A stretch of DNA of 7,480 bases from an uncultured Lachnospiraceae bacterium (GCA_902796775.1 CADBQK010000055.1:1-7480); one strand, 5' to 3'. Counted from the stretch's first letter, positions 1-6,205 are shown. Notes: a model not told the origin generated them from the letters alone. Made by a program: numbers and translations.

Positions 1-1
1 G

Positions 2-595
2 ATGATGGCGGATGATCTGGAGACAGAGGAAGAGGTTTTAACCGTGGAAGAGGGGGATATTCCGGAGGAAGAGGAAACATTCAGCGGGGAAGGCGATGAT
101 GTAGAGTTTAGTGTCTTTTCGAGCGAGAAGATGAATTTTTCCTTCTTGTATGAGCCGGAGCACTCCGCATTTATCACCGATACCGGGGCTGCCCAGCTGG
201 TGATTGGGGAAGATGAGAACCAGGCAGGGCTGTTTGTCAGTGTACAGGATGCTGCCGGTATGCCGGAAGTTTCCCAAATCATCGAAGAAGAAAAGAACAA
301 TCTCCAGCAAAAATACCAGAATGCGATGACTGTCCAGCCTAAAGATGAAACACTGGATATGGACGAGCATGACCTGGCCGGCTTTGCGTATGCCTACAGC
401 AATGAAGAAGGAAAGACGGTTGAATGTACGTATTTTATCGATAAAGCAGAAGGCAAGTACATCTTCTATGAAACCGCAGCGCTGGAGGAAAACAAAGCTG
501 CGACGCTGGATGCGCTTGCGATTGCTATGGAAAGCCTGGTGCCTGAGGCGGGATACTATGGTGATTCCGATGCCCTTTCCGGAAGTCTTGAGTAA
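2..595 (+). CDS. C-terminal part of an acidic protein of unknown function
   Basis: The reading frame is open from the left edge to a TAA at 593-595, giving 197 residues. Two Met codons stand at the very edge, but no ribosome binding site can be seen, so the true start is probably upstream and the gene is likely partial. Residues 1-35 are a Glu/Asp-rich linker (runs such as ETEEE and PEEEE). Residues about 37-185 look like one compact alpha/beta domain with alternating hydrophobic strands, a helical stretch near 90-108 and a closing helix near 160-176. The visible part has no membrane segment, cysteine cluster or catalytic motif. The pattern loosely recalls small PsbP/DcrB-like domains found behind a lipoprotein or membrane anchor in clostridia, but that is only an impression. 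The following nudC-like gene starts 40 bases later with no terminator between, so they may share a transcript. Function unknown. Confidence 0.65.
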   Translation: MMADDLETEEEVLTVEEGDIPEEEETFSGEGDDVEFSVFSSEKMNFSFLYEPEHSAFITDTGAAQLVIGEDENQAGLFVSVQDAAGMPEVSQIIEEEKNNLQQKYQNAMTVQPKDETLDMDEHDLAGFAYAYSNEEGKTVECTYFIDKAEGKYIFYETAALEENKAATLDALAIAMESLVPEAGYYGDSDALSGSLE

Positions 596-635
596 ACGAC
601 ATTTTCACAAATGATCAGAATAGGAGATCAGACGA

Positions 636-1508
636 ATGATTCAGGATATTGCACCCCGCAGATTGTTTAATCAGTATGAACCGGACAGAAGACCTGCCGA
701 TAACAGTTACCTGCTCCTGTTTTCCGGGAGAGAGACCCTGATCCGTATGGACAGGGAGGGGAAAGGGGATTTTCTCCGCTTTCAGGACCTGCCTGCACAG
801 CTGCAGGACGCTTACCAGAGTGCTGTGTATCTCTTCCGTATCGACGAGCAGGATTACTTCTTCCTGGAGGAAGAAAAAGAGCCGGAGACCTGGCTTCGTA
901 TCCTTCCGGAGGGCTGCATGTTTAAAAAGATAAAAGATCTTCGTTTCAGCGGGATTCTTGAGCAGCACCAGTTTTTTGCTATCCATACAGCCAGACAATT
1001 GTATTCCTGGTATAAGGACAACCGCTACTGCGGTACCTGCGGGAGTCTGACAATTCACAGTGAAAAGGAGAGGGCACGGGTTTGCCCTGCATGCAGGCGG
1101 ACGATCTATCCGCGTATTGTACCAGCCGTCATCATCGGGATCACCAATGGGGATGAGATCCTGCTGACCCGTTATTCCGACCGGGTGCTGCCGTTTGATG
1201 CACTGGTAGCGGGATTTACCGAGATCGGGGAAACACTTGAGCAGACTGTCGAACGGGAAGCAATGGAGGAGACCGGGCTGAAGGTAAAGAATATCCGTTA
1301 TTACAAGTCACAGCCCTGGGCAGTAGCCGATGATATTCTGGCGGGTTTCTACTGTGATGTGGACGGCGACCCGACGGTACGCATTGACCAGAATGAATTA
1401 AAGCGGGCAGTCTGGACAAAGCGGGAGGATATCGTCGGACAGCCGGACAATATGTCCCTGACAGGAGAGATGATGCTGACATTTAAAGCAGGGAAAGAAC
1501 CCAGATAG
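636..1508 (+). CDS. nudC: NudC-type NADH/NAD pyrophosphatase (Nudix hydrolase)
   Basis: This 290-residue protein has the NudC layout: a variable N-terminal domain (about 1-125), a four-cysteine zinc ribbon (C132, C135, C150, C153), then the catalytic Nudix domain. The Nudix box is complete at residues 193-215, matching GX5EX7REUXEEXGU with G193, E199, R207, E208, E211, E212 and G214; the glutamates bind the metal. Known family members cleave NADH (and NAD caps on RNA in E. coli) to NMN(H) plus AMP in the cytoplasm. The SQPW motif is at 225-228. However, the residues after it are AVADD, where the E. coli type NudC has PFPxS, so NADH preference is less certain and another dinucleotide is possible. 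It is longer than E. coli NudC (257 aa). The ATG at 636 has an AGGAG at 622-626 with a 9-base spacer. Family assignment is firm; exact substrate is inferred. Confidence 0.92.
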   Translation: MIQDIAPRRLFNQYEPDRRPADNSYLLLFSGRETLIRMDREGKGDFLRFQDLPAQLQDAYQSAVYLFRIDEQDYFFLEEEKEPETWLRILPEGCMFKKIKDLRFSGILEQHQFFAIHTARQLYSWYKDNRYCGTCGSLTIHSEKERARVCPACRRTIYPRIVPAVIIGITNGDEILLTRYSDRVLPFDALVAGFTEIGETLEQTVEREAMEETGLKVKNIRYYKSQPWAVADDILAGFYCDVDGDPTVRIDQNELKRAVWTKREDIVGQPDNMSLTGEMMLTFKAGKEPR

Positions 1509-1531
1509 AATGGAAGCTGAAAGATTATCGG

Positions 1532-1560
1532 TTGCCATGGCACTTTGTTTATGATACACT
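1532..1560 (+). promoter_or_regulatory. Candidate sigma-A promoter for the DUF1292 gene
   Basis: TTGCCA (1532-1537, 5/6 to the -35 consensus) is followed after 17 bases by TACACT (1555-1560, 4/6). A TGA directly before it gives an extended -10 (TGN). An alternative -10, TATGAT at 1550-1555, overlaps but has no good -35 at the right distance. Transcription would start near 1567 and leave an untranslated leader of about 115 bases before the ATG at 1682. In that leader I see only a repeated GATGCAGG (1635-1642 and 1662-1669), the second copy running into the ribosome binding site, and no recognised riboswitch. No terminator is visible after the upstream gene, so read-through is also possible. 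Confidence 0.45.
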
Positions 1561-1666
1561 GGGATGCGTTGGAAAATGTACACAAGATCAGAAGGTTCCT
1601 AAGCCGCGGGACATCCGTTATCATTTTAGAAAAGGATGCAGGCGATGTGCGCAGAGCCGGTGATGC

Positions 1667-1673
1667 AGGAGGG
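1667..1673 (+). promoter_or_regulatory. Ribosome binding site of the DUF1292 gene
   Basis: AGGAGGG lies 8 bases before the ATG at 1682. This strong site supports that start over the internal Met codon at residue 5. Confidence 0.85.
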
Positions 1674-1681
1674 TTTGTACA

Positions 1682-1960
1682 ATGGCTGAAAATATGGTAA
1701 ACGATGCAGAAGTGGAAATGATTACACTTGAATTTGATAATGATGAGAAAGTGGAATGCGAGATTCTGGGTATATTTGACTATGATGGCCAGGAATATAT
1801 CGCACTGCTGCCGGATGATGAGAGTGATGACGTCTATATCTATGGATATAAAGAGACCAGTGAGGACGAGTTTGAGCTCCTGGATATCGAAGACGATGAT
1901 CTTTTTGAGAAGGTTGCAGAGACATTCAACAGCATCATGGATGAGGATGAGGAAGAGTAA
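1682..1960 (+). CDS. DUF1292 domain protein (YrzB-like)
   Basis: This is a complete 92-residue, very acidic protein. The order of short segments is typical of DUF1292 proteins of Firmicutes: a strand ending in ITLEFDNDEK, then VECEILGIFDYDGQEYIALL, a DDVYIYGY strand, EFELLDIEDDDLFEKVAE, and a final helix closing on DEDEEE. The family is small, soluble and presumed cytoplasmic; its molecular role is not established. In Bacillus relatives the yrzB gene sits beside yrrK/ruvX and yrzL. Here it instead precedes a membrane glycosyltransferase-like gene, 62 bases away, and no clear terminator lies in that gap. There are no cysteines, signal peptide or catalytic signature. Family assignment is confident by pattern; function is unknown. 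Confidence 0.88.
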   Translation: MAENMVNDAEVEMITLEFDNDEKVECEILGIFDYDGQEYIALLPDDESDDVYIYGYKETSEDEFELLDIEDDDLFEKVAETFNSIMDEDEEE

Positions 1961-1968
1961 TCACCGGT

Positions 1969-1993
1969 TCATGGTTTGTCATGGAAGTCATGG
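1969..1993 (+). repeat. Three phased TCATGG repeats
   Basis: TCATGG occurs at 1969-1974, 1979-1984 and 1988-1993, about one helical turn apart, between the DUF1292 stop codon and the ribosome binding site of the next gene. The sequence shows this directly. Whether it binds a regulator or is chance is unknown. Confidence 0.35.
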
Positions 1994-2011
1994 AATATAA
2001 AACAAAGAAAC

Positions 2012-2017
2012 AGGAGG
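2012..2017 (+). promoter_or_regulatory. Ribosome binding site fixing the start of the membrane protein at 2023
   Basis: AGGAGG lies 5 bases before the ATG at 2023. In-frame ATG codons at 1981 and 1990 have no comparable site and would add a lysine-rich tail of up to 14 residues encoded across this motif, so 2023 is the preferred start. Confidence 0.75.
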
Positions 2018-2022
2018 GCGGC

Positions 2023-3675
2023 ATGCGGTCTGCTGCAGGAGATTTTCCCGCAGCAGGAGAGGCTGTCCTCTTTTTGTTGTATGCGCTTATTAGTTTTTTA
2101 TGTGCTTTTTTCCGTATCCTGATCAATACGGATGAGATGTGGAATTTTGCATTTGGGGAGAATATTGCCGAAGGTCTGCTGCCATACAGGGATTTCAACT
2201 ATCTGCAGACTCCTTTTTCTGCTCTGGTGAATGCCCTGCTGTTTAAGGTGTTTGGCGGCCATATCCTGGTTATGCGCCTTGGCGGGGCAGTGCTGTTTAC
2301 AGCGATGGCCGTGATCCTGTATCGAAATGCAAGGGTACTCGGAGCCGGACGGCTGCTGGCCAGCCTGCCCGGATTTGCCCTGATCCTGATCTTCTCCTCG
2401 AATATCTTCTTTGAATATGCAGGGTTCTGCCTGTGTGTCCTGCTGGCTGTGATGGGAATGGATCTTAAAGCTGCATCAGTGATCTGCAGTCCGGAGATTT
2501 CTATATCCGGGGAAAGGGCAGATTATTCACAATGGACTTCATCTTCTGCCAAAGGCAGAAATATATCCGGAGAGGATGAGTCCGTACGAAAAGCCCGGCG
2601 ATGGCTCAGCCCTGCCTGGCAGATCCTTCCCGGGATCCTGGGCGGACTGGCAATGCTTAGTAAGCAGACCTACGGCACTTTTATAGCTGCTGCATCCTGG
2701 GTCTGTGTCCCTCTGATCATCGCATCAGGCGGCAGGAAGGCAAAAGAAGCGGTCAGGCTGACCTTTTTCCGCATGCTTGGCTCTTCGATTCCCTGTTTTG
2801 TTTTTCTTTTTTATCTGCTTGGAAGCGGCACTTTCAGCGATTTTTGGGAGATGTGCTTTCTGGGGATCCGGACCTTTTCCTCCCGCTATCGATATCTGTC
2901 GATGATGCGGGAAAATGCAGGATTTTTCATCGCAGGCATGGCCTTTCCGGCAGCATTGGCTGCAGGAGCCGTTTTTGCTGTTCTGCTCTGGAGGCTGGCC
3001 CCGGGGAAAAGGGAAGGGCGGTGCCTTGCGGTTCAGATGATCGTGATCCTCATATACACGATCTTCGGATGTATCAATTTGGTCCCTCTTGCAAATGTTT
3101 ATCATTTTGAAACATGCTCTATCCCGGCTCTGCTTATTATCGAGCTTCTGCTGGCTGCCGCGTTCAGGGGGAAAGCTCCTGCCGGGAGTTTGAAAGCAAA
3201 AGCAGAGAAAGGGGTGCGCCTGCTGTCCTGGATCGCGATACTGGCAGAACTTATATTTCTTCTGGTGTACAATCCGATCGATGTCGGTCTGCATTTTCGT
3301 CTGCAAACAGATATTCCCTGTTTTGAATACACCTTTATCAGTGAAGAGTTTTCTGCCGAAATCCGGCAGGTAATCGATTTCATCAAAGAAGAGCGAAAGC
3401 AGGGAAATGAAGTCTATGTACTGGATAATTGTGCAGGGTATTATCTGCGCCCGCTGGGTATCTATCACAAATATCTGGACATGTTCCTCCTGGGCAATCT
3501 GGGACTGAAAACACCTCAGGAGTGCCTGCAGGAGACACTGCTGCCCGGTACGGTCTACCTGCTGCCGGACAAAACACGCAAGAACACACAGTATCCGAGA
3601 TCCGCTGTGGAATCTTTTCGTAAGGAACTGAAACCGGATGGAGTGCTCGGCAGCTATGAGATCTACAGGAGATAG
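2023..3675 (+). CDS. Polytopic GT-C / GT39-like membrane glycosyltransferase (putative)
   Basis: This 550-residue membrane protein (numbered from ATG 2023) has about 9-11 hydrophobic segments, the first at residues 15-34. Directly after it comes an acidic pair, D37-E38 in NTDEMWN, then PYRDF (54-58). This is the layout of GT-C enzymes of the GT39/ArnT type, where the acidic residues in the first outer loop are catalytic and the sugar donor is a polyprenyl-phosphate lipid. An LSKQTYG segment further on also recalls GT39 relatives. A hydrophilic insert at about 147-190 (SISGERADYSQW and following) separates two membrane segments. The last 120 or so residues form a soluble domain, probably extracytoplasmic. 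The inferred job is transfer of sugars to an envelope glycan or protein; acceptor and donor cannot be read. It may be co-transcribed with the CYTH gene 29 bases downstream. Similar unassigned membrane proteins are common in clostridia, so the enzyme activity is not certain. Confidence 0.75.
   Translation: MRSAAGDFPAAGEAVLFLLYALISFLCAFFRILINTDEMWNFAFGENIAEGLLPYRDFNYLQTPFSALVNALLFKVFGGHILVMRLGGAVLFTAMAVILYRNARVLGAGRLLASLPGFALILIFSSNIFFEYAGFCLCVLLAVMGMDLKAASVICSPEISISGERADYSQWTSSSAKGRNISGEDESVRKARRWLSPAWQILPGILGGLAMLSKQTYGTFIAAASWVCVPLIIASGGRKAKEAVRLTFFRMLGSSIPCFVFLFYLLGSGTFSDFWEMCFLGIRTFSSRYRYLSMMRENAGFFIAGMAFPAALAAGAVFAVLLWRLAPGKREGRCLAVQMIVILIYTIFGCINLVPLANVYHFETCSIPALLIIELLLAAAFRGKAPAGSLKAKAEKGVRLLSWIAILAELIFLLVYNPIDVGLHFRLQTDIPCFEYTFISEEFSAEIRQVIDFIKEERKQGNEVYVLDNCAGYYLRPLGIYHKYLDMFLLGNLGLKTPQECLQETLLPGTVYLLPDKTRKNTQYPRSAVESFRKELKPDGVLGSYEIYRR
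2030..2075 (+). other. Overlapping hairpins at the start of the membrane-protein gene
   Basis: CTGCTGC (2030-2036) pairs perfectly with GCAGCAG (2050-2056), with further GGA/TCC pairing inside its loop. Next to it AGAGG (2058-2062) pairs with CCTCT (2067-2071) around a 4-base loop and runs into TTTTT (2071-2075), like a weak intrinsic terminator. The second stem is only 5 bp, and all of this is coding sequence, so it could be chance. If real, it would reduce read-through from the DUF1292 gene or couple expression to translation. Confidence 0.3.
2491..2570 (+). repeat. Cluster of short inverted and direct repeats inside the membrane-protein gene
   Basis: CCGGA (2491-2495) and TCCGG (2506-2510) form an inverted pair. 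TTCTGCC-AAA-GGCAGAA (2544-2560) is a perfect 7-bp hairpin. TATATCCGG occurs twice, at 2502-2510 and 2562-2570. The cluster coincides with the hydrophilic insert of the encoded protein (about residues 157-183) and keeps the frame open. It may be the trace of a small inserted element or simply a weakly constrained loop. Confidence 0.4.
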
Positions 3676-3691
3676 GATCTGCAGGAGATAG
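3666..3691 (+). repeat. Duplicated CAGGAGATAG across a stop codon
   Basis: CAGGAGATAG is present at 3666-3675 and again at 3682-3691, 16 bases apart. The first copy contains the TAG stop of the membrane-protein gene; both carry a GGAG core. The ribosome binding site actually used by the next gene appears to be the GGAGG at 3694-3698, 6 bases before ATG 3705. Confidence 0.6.
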
Positions 3692-3704
3692 ATGGAGGAT
3701 ATGT

Positions 3705-4211
3705 ATGGAGATTGAACGTAAATGGATGGTAAACGGATGGCCGCAGTTTGATCTGCCCCTGATCAAAGAGGAGGATATGCGTCAGGGATATCTGCATGCC
3801 CATGCACCAATCGTACGGATCCGGGAAGAGGCTGAAAAAGATGGAGAGACGGTCTATGTTCTCTGTATCAAATCCGCAGGCCGTCTTGCCCGTGAAGAGA
3901 TTGAAATGGAGATTCCCCTGGAAAAATTCAGGCAGCTTGAGAAGGTGATCGGTCTGCCGCTGATCAAAAAGAAGCGCAGGGTCTATCTGCTTCCGGACAG
4001 CCTGCACCTCGAGGTCAGCCATGTAGATGAGGGACTGCCTTCAGAGTTCTGGTATGCAGAGATCGAATATGAGAGTGTTGAACAGGCAGAAGCCTGGACA
4101 CCCCGGGATATACAGCTGGAAGCATATCTGAAAGAGGATGTGACCCTGCTGCCCGGACAAAGTATGGCCGCTTACTGGCTGCAGACAAGGGCAGTCCGGG
4201 AGGCAGAATAG
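3705..4211 (+). CDS. CYTH domain protein (triphosphate tunnel metalloenzyme)
   Basis: This 168-residue protein begins with EIERKW, the ExExK signature (E2, E4, K6) of the CYTH superfamily. Further expected tunnel residues follow: R38 and R40 in VRIRE, K56 in LCIKS, R63 with E65/E67/E69 in REEIEMEI, a basic patch KKKRR (88-92), and E119/E121 in AEIEYES near the end. The family builds an eight-strand tunnel that binds a triphosphate and divalent metal. Known members are class IV adenylate cyclases, thiamine triphosphatases and tripolyphosphatases such as the Clostridium thermocellum enzyme, so inorganic triphosphate or nucleotide triphosphate hydrolysis is the best guess. The acidic and basic residues appear intact, so activity is likely. 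It is cytoplasmic, with no signal or membrane segment. Start at 3705 is set by GGAGG at 3694-3698; an ATG at 3701 is out of frame. It sits 29 bases after the GT-C-like gene, suggesting one operon. Confidence 0.9.
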   Translation: MEIERKWMVNGWPQFDLPLIKEEDMRQGYLHAHAPIVRIREEAEKDGETVYVLCIKSAGRLAREEIEMEIPLEKFRQLEKVIGLPLIKKKRRVYLLPDSLHLEVSHVDEGLPSEFWYAEIEYESVEQAEAWTPRDIQLEAYLKEDVTLLPGQSMAAYWLQTRAVREAE

Positions 4212-4255
4212 TGCGGATCATGCATATAGGAAATGAATATGATAAAAGACATATC

Positions 4256-4284
4256 TTGCTTTCAATGCGTTGGTGTGCTAAAAT
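4256..4284 (+). promoter_or_regulatory. Extended -10 sigma-A promoter of the peptide-importer operon
   Basis: TTGCTT (4256-4261) and TAAAAT (4279-4284, 5/6 to consensus) are separated by 17 bases. TGC directly before the -10 gives the extended TGN element, which can compensate for the weak -35. Just upstream is an A/T-rich stretch with a short inverted repeat, ATATG (4237-4241) and CATAT (4250-4254), which could be an operator or UP-like element. Transcription would start near 4291, about 100 bases before the lipoprotein ATG. Confidence 0.65.
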
Positions 4285-4293
4285 GCATTACTA

Positions 4294-4361
4294 TACGGAA
4301 GAGTTATAAGAACCATTAGCAAGAGGAATACCGCAGCTATTGGATTTTTTGACTCTTCGTA
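4294..4361 (+). other. Possible leader stem in the importer mRNA
   Basis: Bases 4295-4304 (ACGGAAGAGT) pair with 4352-4360 (ACTCTTCGT) with one bulged G, plus a T-A pair outside, giving about 10 bp around a 47-base loop. The stem ends about 20 bases before the ribosome binding site. It does not match any riboswitch I recognise, and the rest of the leader shows no terminator. Confidence 0.3.
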
Positions 4362-4380
4362 GACTTATTTCATACAGACG

Positions 4381-4386
4381 AGGAGG
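4381..4386 (+). promoter_or_regulatory. Ribosome binding site of the binding lipoprotein gene
   Basis: AGGAGG lies 7 bases before ATG 4394. This, together with the immediate lipoprotein signal sequence, rejects an upstream in-frame ATG at 4340. Confidence 0.9.
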
Positions 4387-4393
4387 AGAGAGT

Positions 4394-6148
4394 ATGAAGA
4401 AAAAGAACACGTTGATTGCAATCGCACTGACAGCTGTGATGGCATGTACCTGTCTGACAGGCTGCGGCGGCAGCGGCAGCGGTGCAGCCAGCAGTGCGGC
4501 TCCAGCTGAGACACAGGCAGCAGAGTCTGCAGCAGAGTCTGCTGCGGAAGGGGAAAGCGCAGCAGCAGAGGCGGCAGCTGATGTAGAAGCAAGCGCAGAG
4601 GACCTGAATGTTATGATCGAGACTCCCGTAGAGTCTCTGGATCCCCAGGTAGCAACAGATGGTACATCCTTCGAAGTTATTGCCGATTATACCGACGGCT
4701 TGATGCAGATGGATGCAGATGGTGCTCCGATCCCTGCAATTGCAGAGAGCTATGAGCTGTCCGAGGACGGCCTGACCTACACATTTAAGCTTCGTGAAGA
4801 TGCTGTCTGGAGCAATGGCACACCGGTCACCGCATCTGATTTCGTATTCGCATGGCAGAGAGCGGTAGATCCTGAGCTTCTTTCCGAGTATAACTACATG
4901 CTCAGTGATATCGGCCAGGTTAAGAATGCTGCAGCAATCATTAACGGCGAGATGGACAAGTCCGAGCTTGGCGTAAAAGCAGTCGATGACAAGACCCTTG
5001 AGGTTCAGCTTGAGGTTCCTGTCAGCTATTTCCTGTCCCTGATGTATTTCCCGACTTTCTATCCGATCAACGAGGAGTTCTTCACTGCATGCGGCGATAC
5101 TTTCGCAACCAGCCCGGAGACAGTTCTGTCCAACGGCGCATTTATCATGGATGATTATCAGCCTGCAGCTACCGCATTCCATCTGACCAAGAATCCGGAC
5201 TACTACAATGCAGATTCCGTGAAGCTGGCAGGTCTGAACTATCAGGTTATCCAGGATTCCCAGCAGGCCCTGATGAGCTATCAGAGCGGCACTCTGGATA
5301 CTACCCTTGTAAATGGCGAGCAGGTCGACCAGGTTCAGGATGATCCTGAGTTCCAGACTATCGGTGCAGGTTATCTGTGGTATGTATCTCCCAACATCAA
5401 AGACGTTCCCGAACTTGCCAACCTGAATATCCGTATGGCTCTGACTCACGCAATCAACCGTGAGGATATTACCGCTGAGGTTCTGAAGGATGGTTCCATC
5501 CCTACTTACACCGCTGTTCCCATGCAGTTTGCTGCTGGCCCGGACGGCTCTGATTTCTCCGAAGATCAGGAGAAGTTTTCAGAGGTCTGCTCCTTTGATG
5601 CAGAGAAGGCAGCTGACTACTGGAAGAAGGGTCTCGAAGAGCTGAGCATAGATGGTCTGTCTGTAACCATGATCGTGGATGCGGATGATGCACCGCAGAA
5701 GGTTGCACAGGTCCTGAAAGAGCAGTGGGAGACCACACTTCCCGGCTTTACTGTAGAACTTAAGGTAGAGCCCAAGAAGAACAGGGTAGAAGATATGCAG
5801 GATGGGAATTTCCAGCTGGCTCTGACCAGATGGGGCCCTGACTATGCTGATCCGATGACCTACCTTGGCATGTGGGTCACCAACAATCCGAATAACTATG
5901 GTTTCTGGAGCAATGCGGACTACGATGCAATCATTGCTGACTGCACCACCGGCGAGCTGGCAACTGATGCAGAGGCACGCTGGGCGAAGCTCTATGATGC
6001 AGAGCAGCTTGTCATGGATGAAGCGGTTATTTTCCCGATCTACACCCAGGCAAACGCAGAAATGCTCTCTTCAAGAGTAACCGGCATCGAGTTCCATCCT
6101 GTAGCTCTGAACCGTGTATACAAAAACGCAGTAAAAGCAGCTGAGTAA
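4394..6148 (+). CDS. oppA: OppA-like peptide-binding lipoprotein (solute-binding protein family 5)
   Basis: This 584-residue protein is the substrate receptor of a peptide ABC importer, anchored by lipid to the outer face of the membrane. Residues 1-24 are a lipoprotein signal: KKK start, hydrophobic core, and lipobox L21-T22-G23-C24 with C24 as the modified residue. A flexible Gly/Ser/Ala/Glu-rich linker covers about 25-70. The family 5 binding domain follows: SLDPQ at 81-85, and the family signature at about 115-160 with LSEDGLTYTFKLRE, WSNGTPVTASDF and AWQRAVDP. Later segments such as MALTHAINRE and RWGPDYADPMTYL also fit OppA relatives. Length is close to the family's usual range. The likely substrate is oligopeptides, though family 5 also binds dipeptides and other ligands, so specificity is inferred. 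Its own promoter and strong ribosome binding site point to high expression. The permease genes follow after a hairpin. Confidence 0.93.
   Translation: MKKKNTLIAIALTAVMACTCLTGCGGSGSGAASSAAPAETQAAESAAESAAEGESAAAEAAADVEASAEDLNVMIETPVESLDPQVATDGTSFEVIADYTDGLMQMDADGAPIPAIAESYELSEDGLTYTFKLREDAVWSNGTPVTASDFVFAWQRAVDPELLSEYNYMLSDIGQVKNAAAIINGEMDKSELGVKAVDDKTLEVQLEVPVSYFLSLMYFPTFYPINEEFFTACGDTFATSPETVLSNGAFIMDDYQPAATAFHLTKNPDYYNADSVKLAGLNYQVIQDSQQALMSYQSGTLDTTLVNGEQVDQVQDDPEFQTIGAGYLWYVSPNIKDVPELANLNIRMALTHAINREDITAEVLKDGSIPTYTAVPMQFAAGPDGSDFSEDQEKFSEVCSFDAEKAADYWKKGLEELSIDGLSVTMIVDADDAPQKVAQVLKEQWETTLPGFTVELKVEPKKNRVEDMQDGNFQLALTRWGPDYADPMTYLGMWVTNNPNNYGFWSNADYDAIIADCTTGELATDAEARWAKLYDAEQLVMDEAVIFPIYTQANAEMLSSRVTGIEFHPVALNRVYKNAVKAAE
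4517..4540 (+). repeat. 12-base tandem repeat in the lipoprotein linker
   Basis: GCAGCAGAGTCT is repeated exactly twice (4517-4528 and 4529-4540) and encodes AAES twice in the flexible linker. Such a unit can expand or contract by whole repeats without breaking the frame. Confidence 0.8.
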
Positions 6149-6171
6149 TTCTGCCGCTGTATGCGGACATG

Positions 6172-6205
6172 GCCGCACAGGAGAGATTTTCCTGTGCGGC
6201 TGTTT
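6172..6205 (+). terminator. Strong intercistronic hairpin between oppA and oppB
   Basis: GCCGCACAGGA (6172-6182) pairs perfectly with TCCTGTGCGGC (6190-6200), 11 bp around a 7-base loop, starting 23 bases after the oppA stop. The tail is TGTTTATA, with only three consecutive T, so termination is probably partial. By analogy with other binding-protein operons, the hairpin could both limit transcription into the permease genes and protect the oppA message from 3' decay. A smaller CCGC/GCGG hairpin (6154-6166) precedes it. Confidence 0.7.

Noticed and set aside
612..630. TGATC/GATCA stem around the nudC ribosome binding site as a translational switch
   Set aside because: It is only 5 bp and leaves the AGGAG core in the loop, so it would not hide the site. 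Likely chance.
1510..1554. A 14-codon ATG frame just after the nudC stop as a small peptide gene
   Set aside because: It has no ribosome binding site and overlaps the candidate promoter, so it would not be on the promoter's own transcript.
1563..1571. ATGCGTTGG near the first promoter, also found at 4265-4273 in the second promoter, as a shared operator
   Set aside because: A 9-base match is expected many times by chance in 7.5 kb, its position relative to the -10 differs between the two sites, and it does not extend.
1561..1681. Riboswitch or small RNA in the leader before the DUF1292 gene
   Set aside because: I see no recognisable aptamer core, terminator or strong stem; only a repeated GATGCAGG.
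2725..3468. A 247-codon open frame on the - strand opposite the membrane-protein gene
   Set aside because: The translation is rich in Lys, Arg, Gln and Cys without domain features and is the antisense shadow of hydrophobic coding sequence.
4340..4393. An upstream in-frame ATG that would extend the lipoprotein by 18 residues
   Set aside because: There is no ribosome binding site before 4340, while AGGAGG sits correctly before 4394, and the extension would place a charged tail in front of the signal peptide.
4370..5449. A 359-codon open frame on the - strand opposite the lipoprotein gene
   Set aside because: It lies fully antisense to a well-supported oppA, is unusually Cys-rich and has no family features. 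It arises from the biased codon use of the highly expressed gene.
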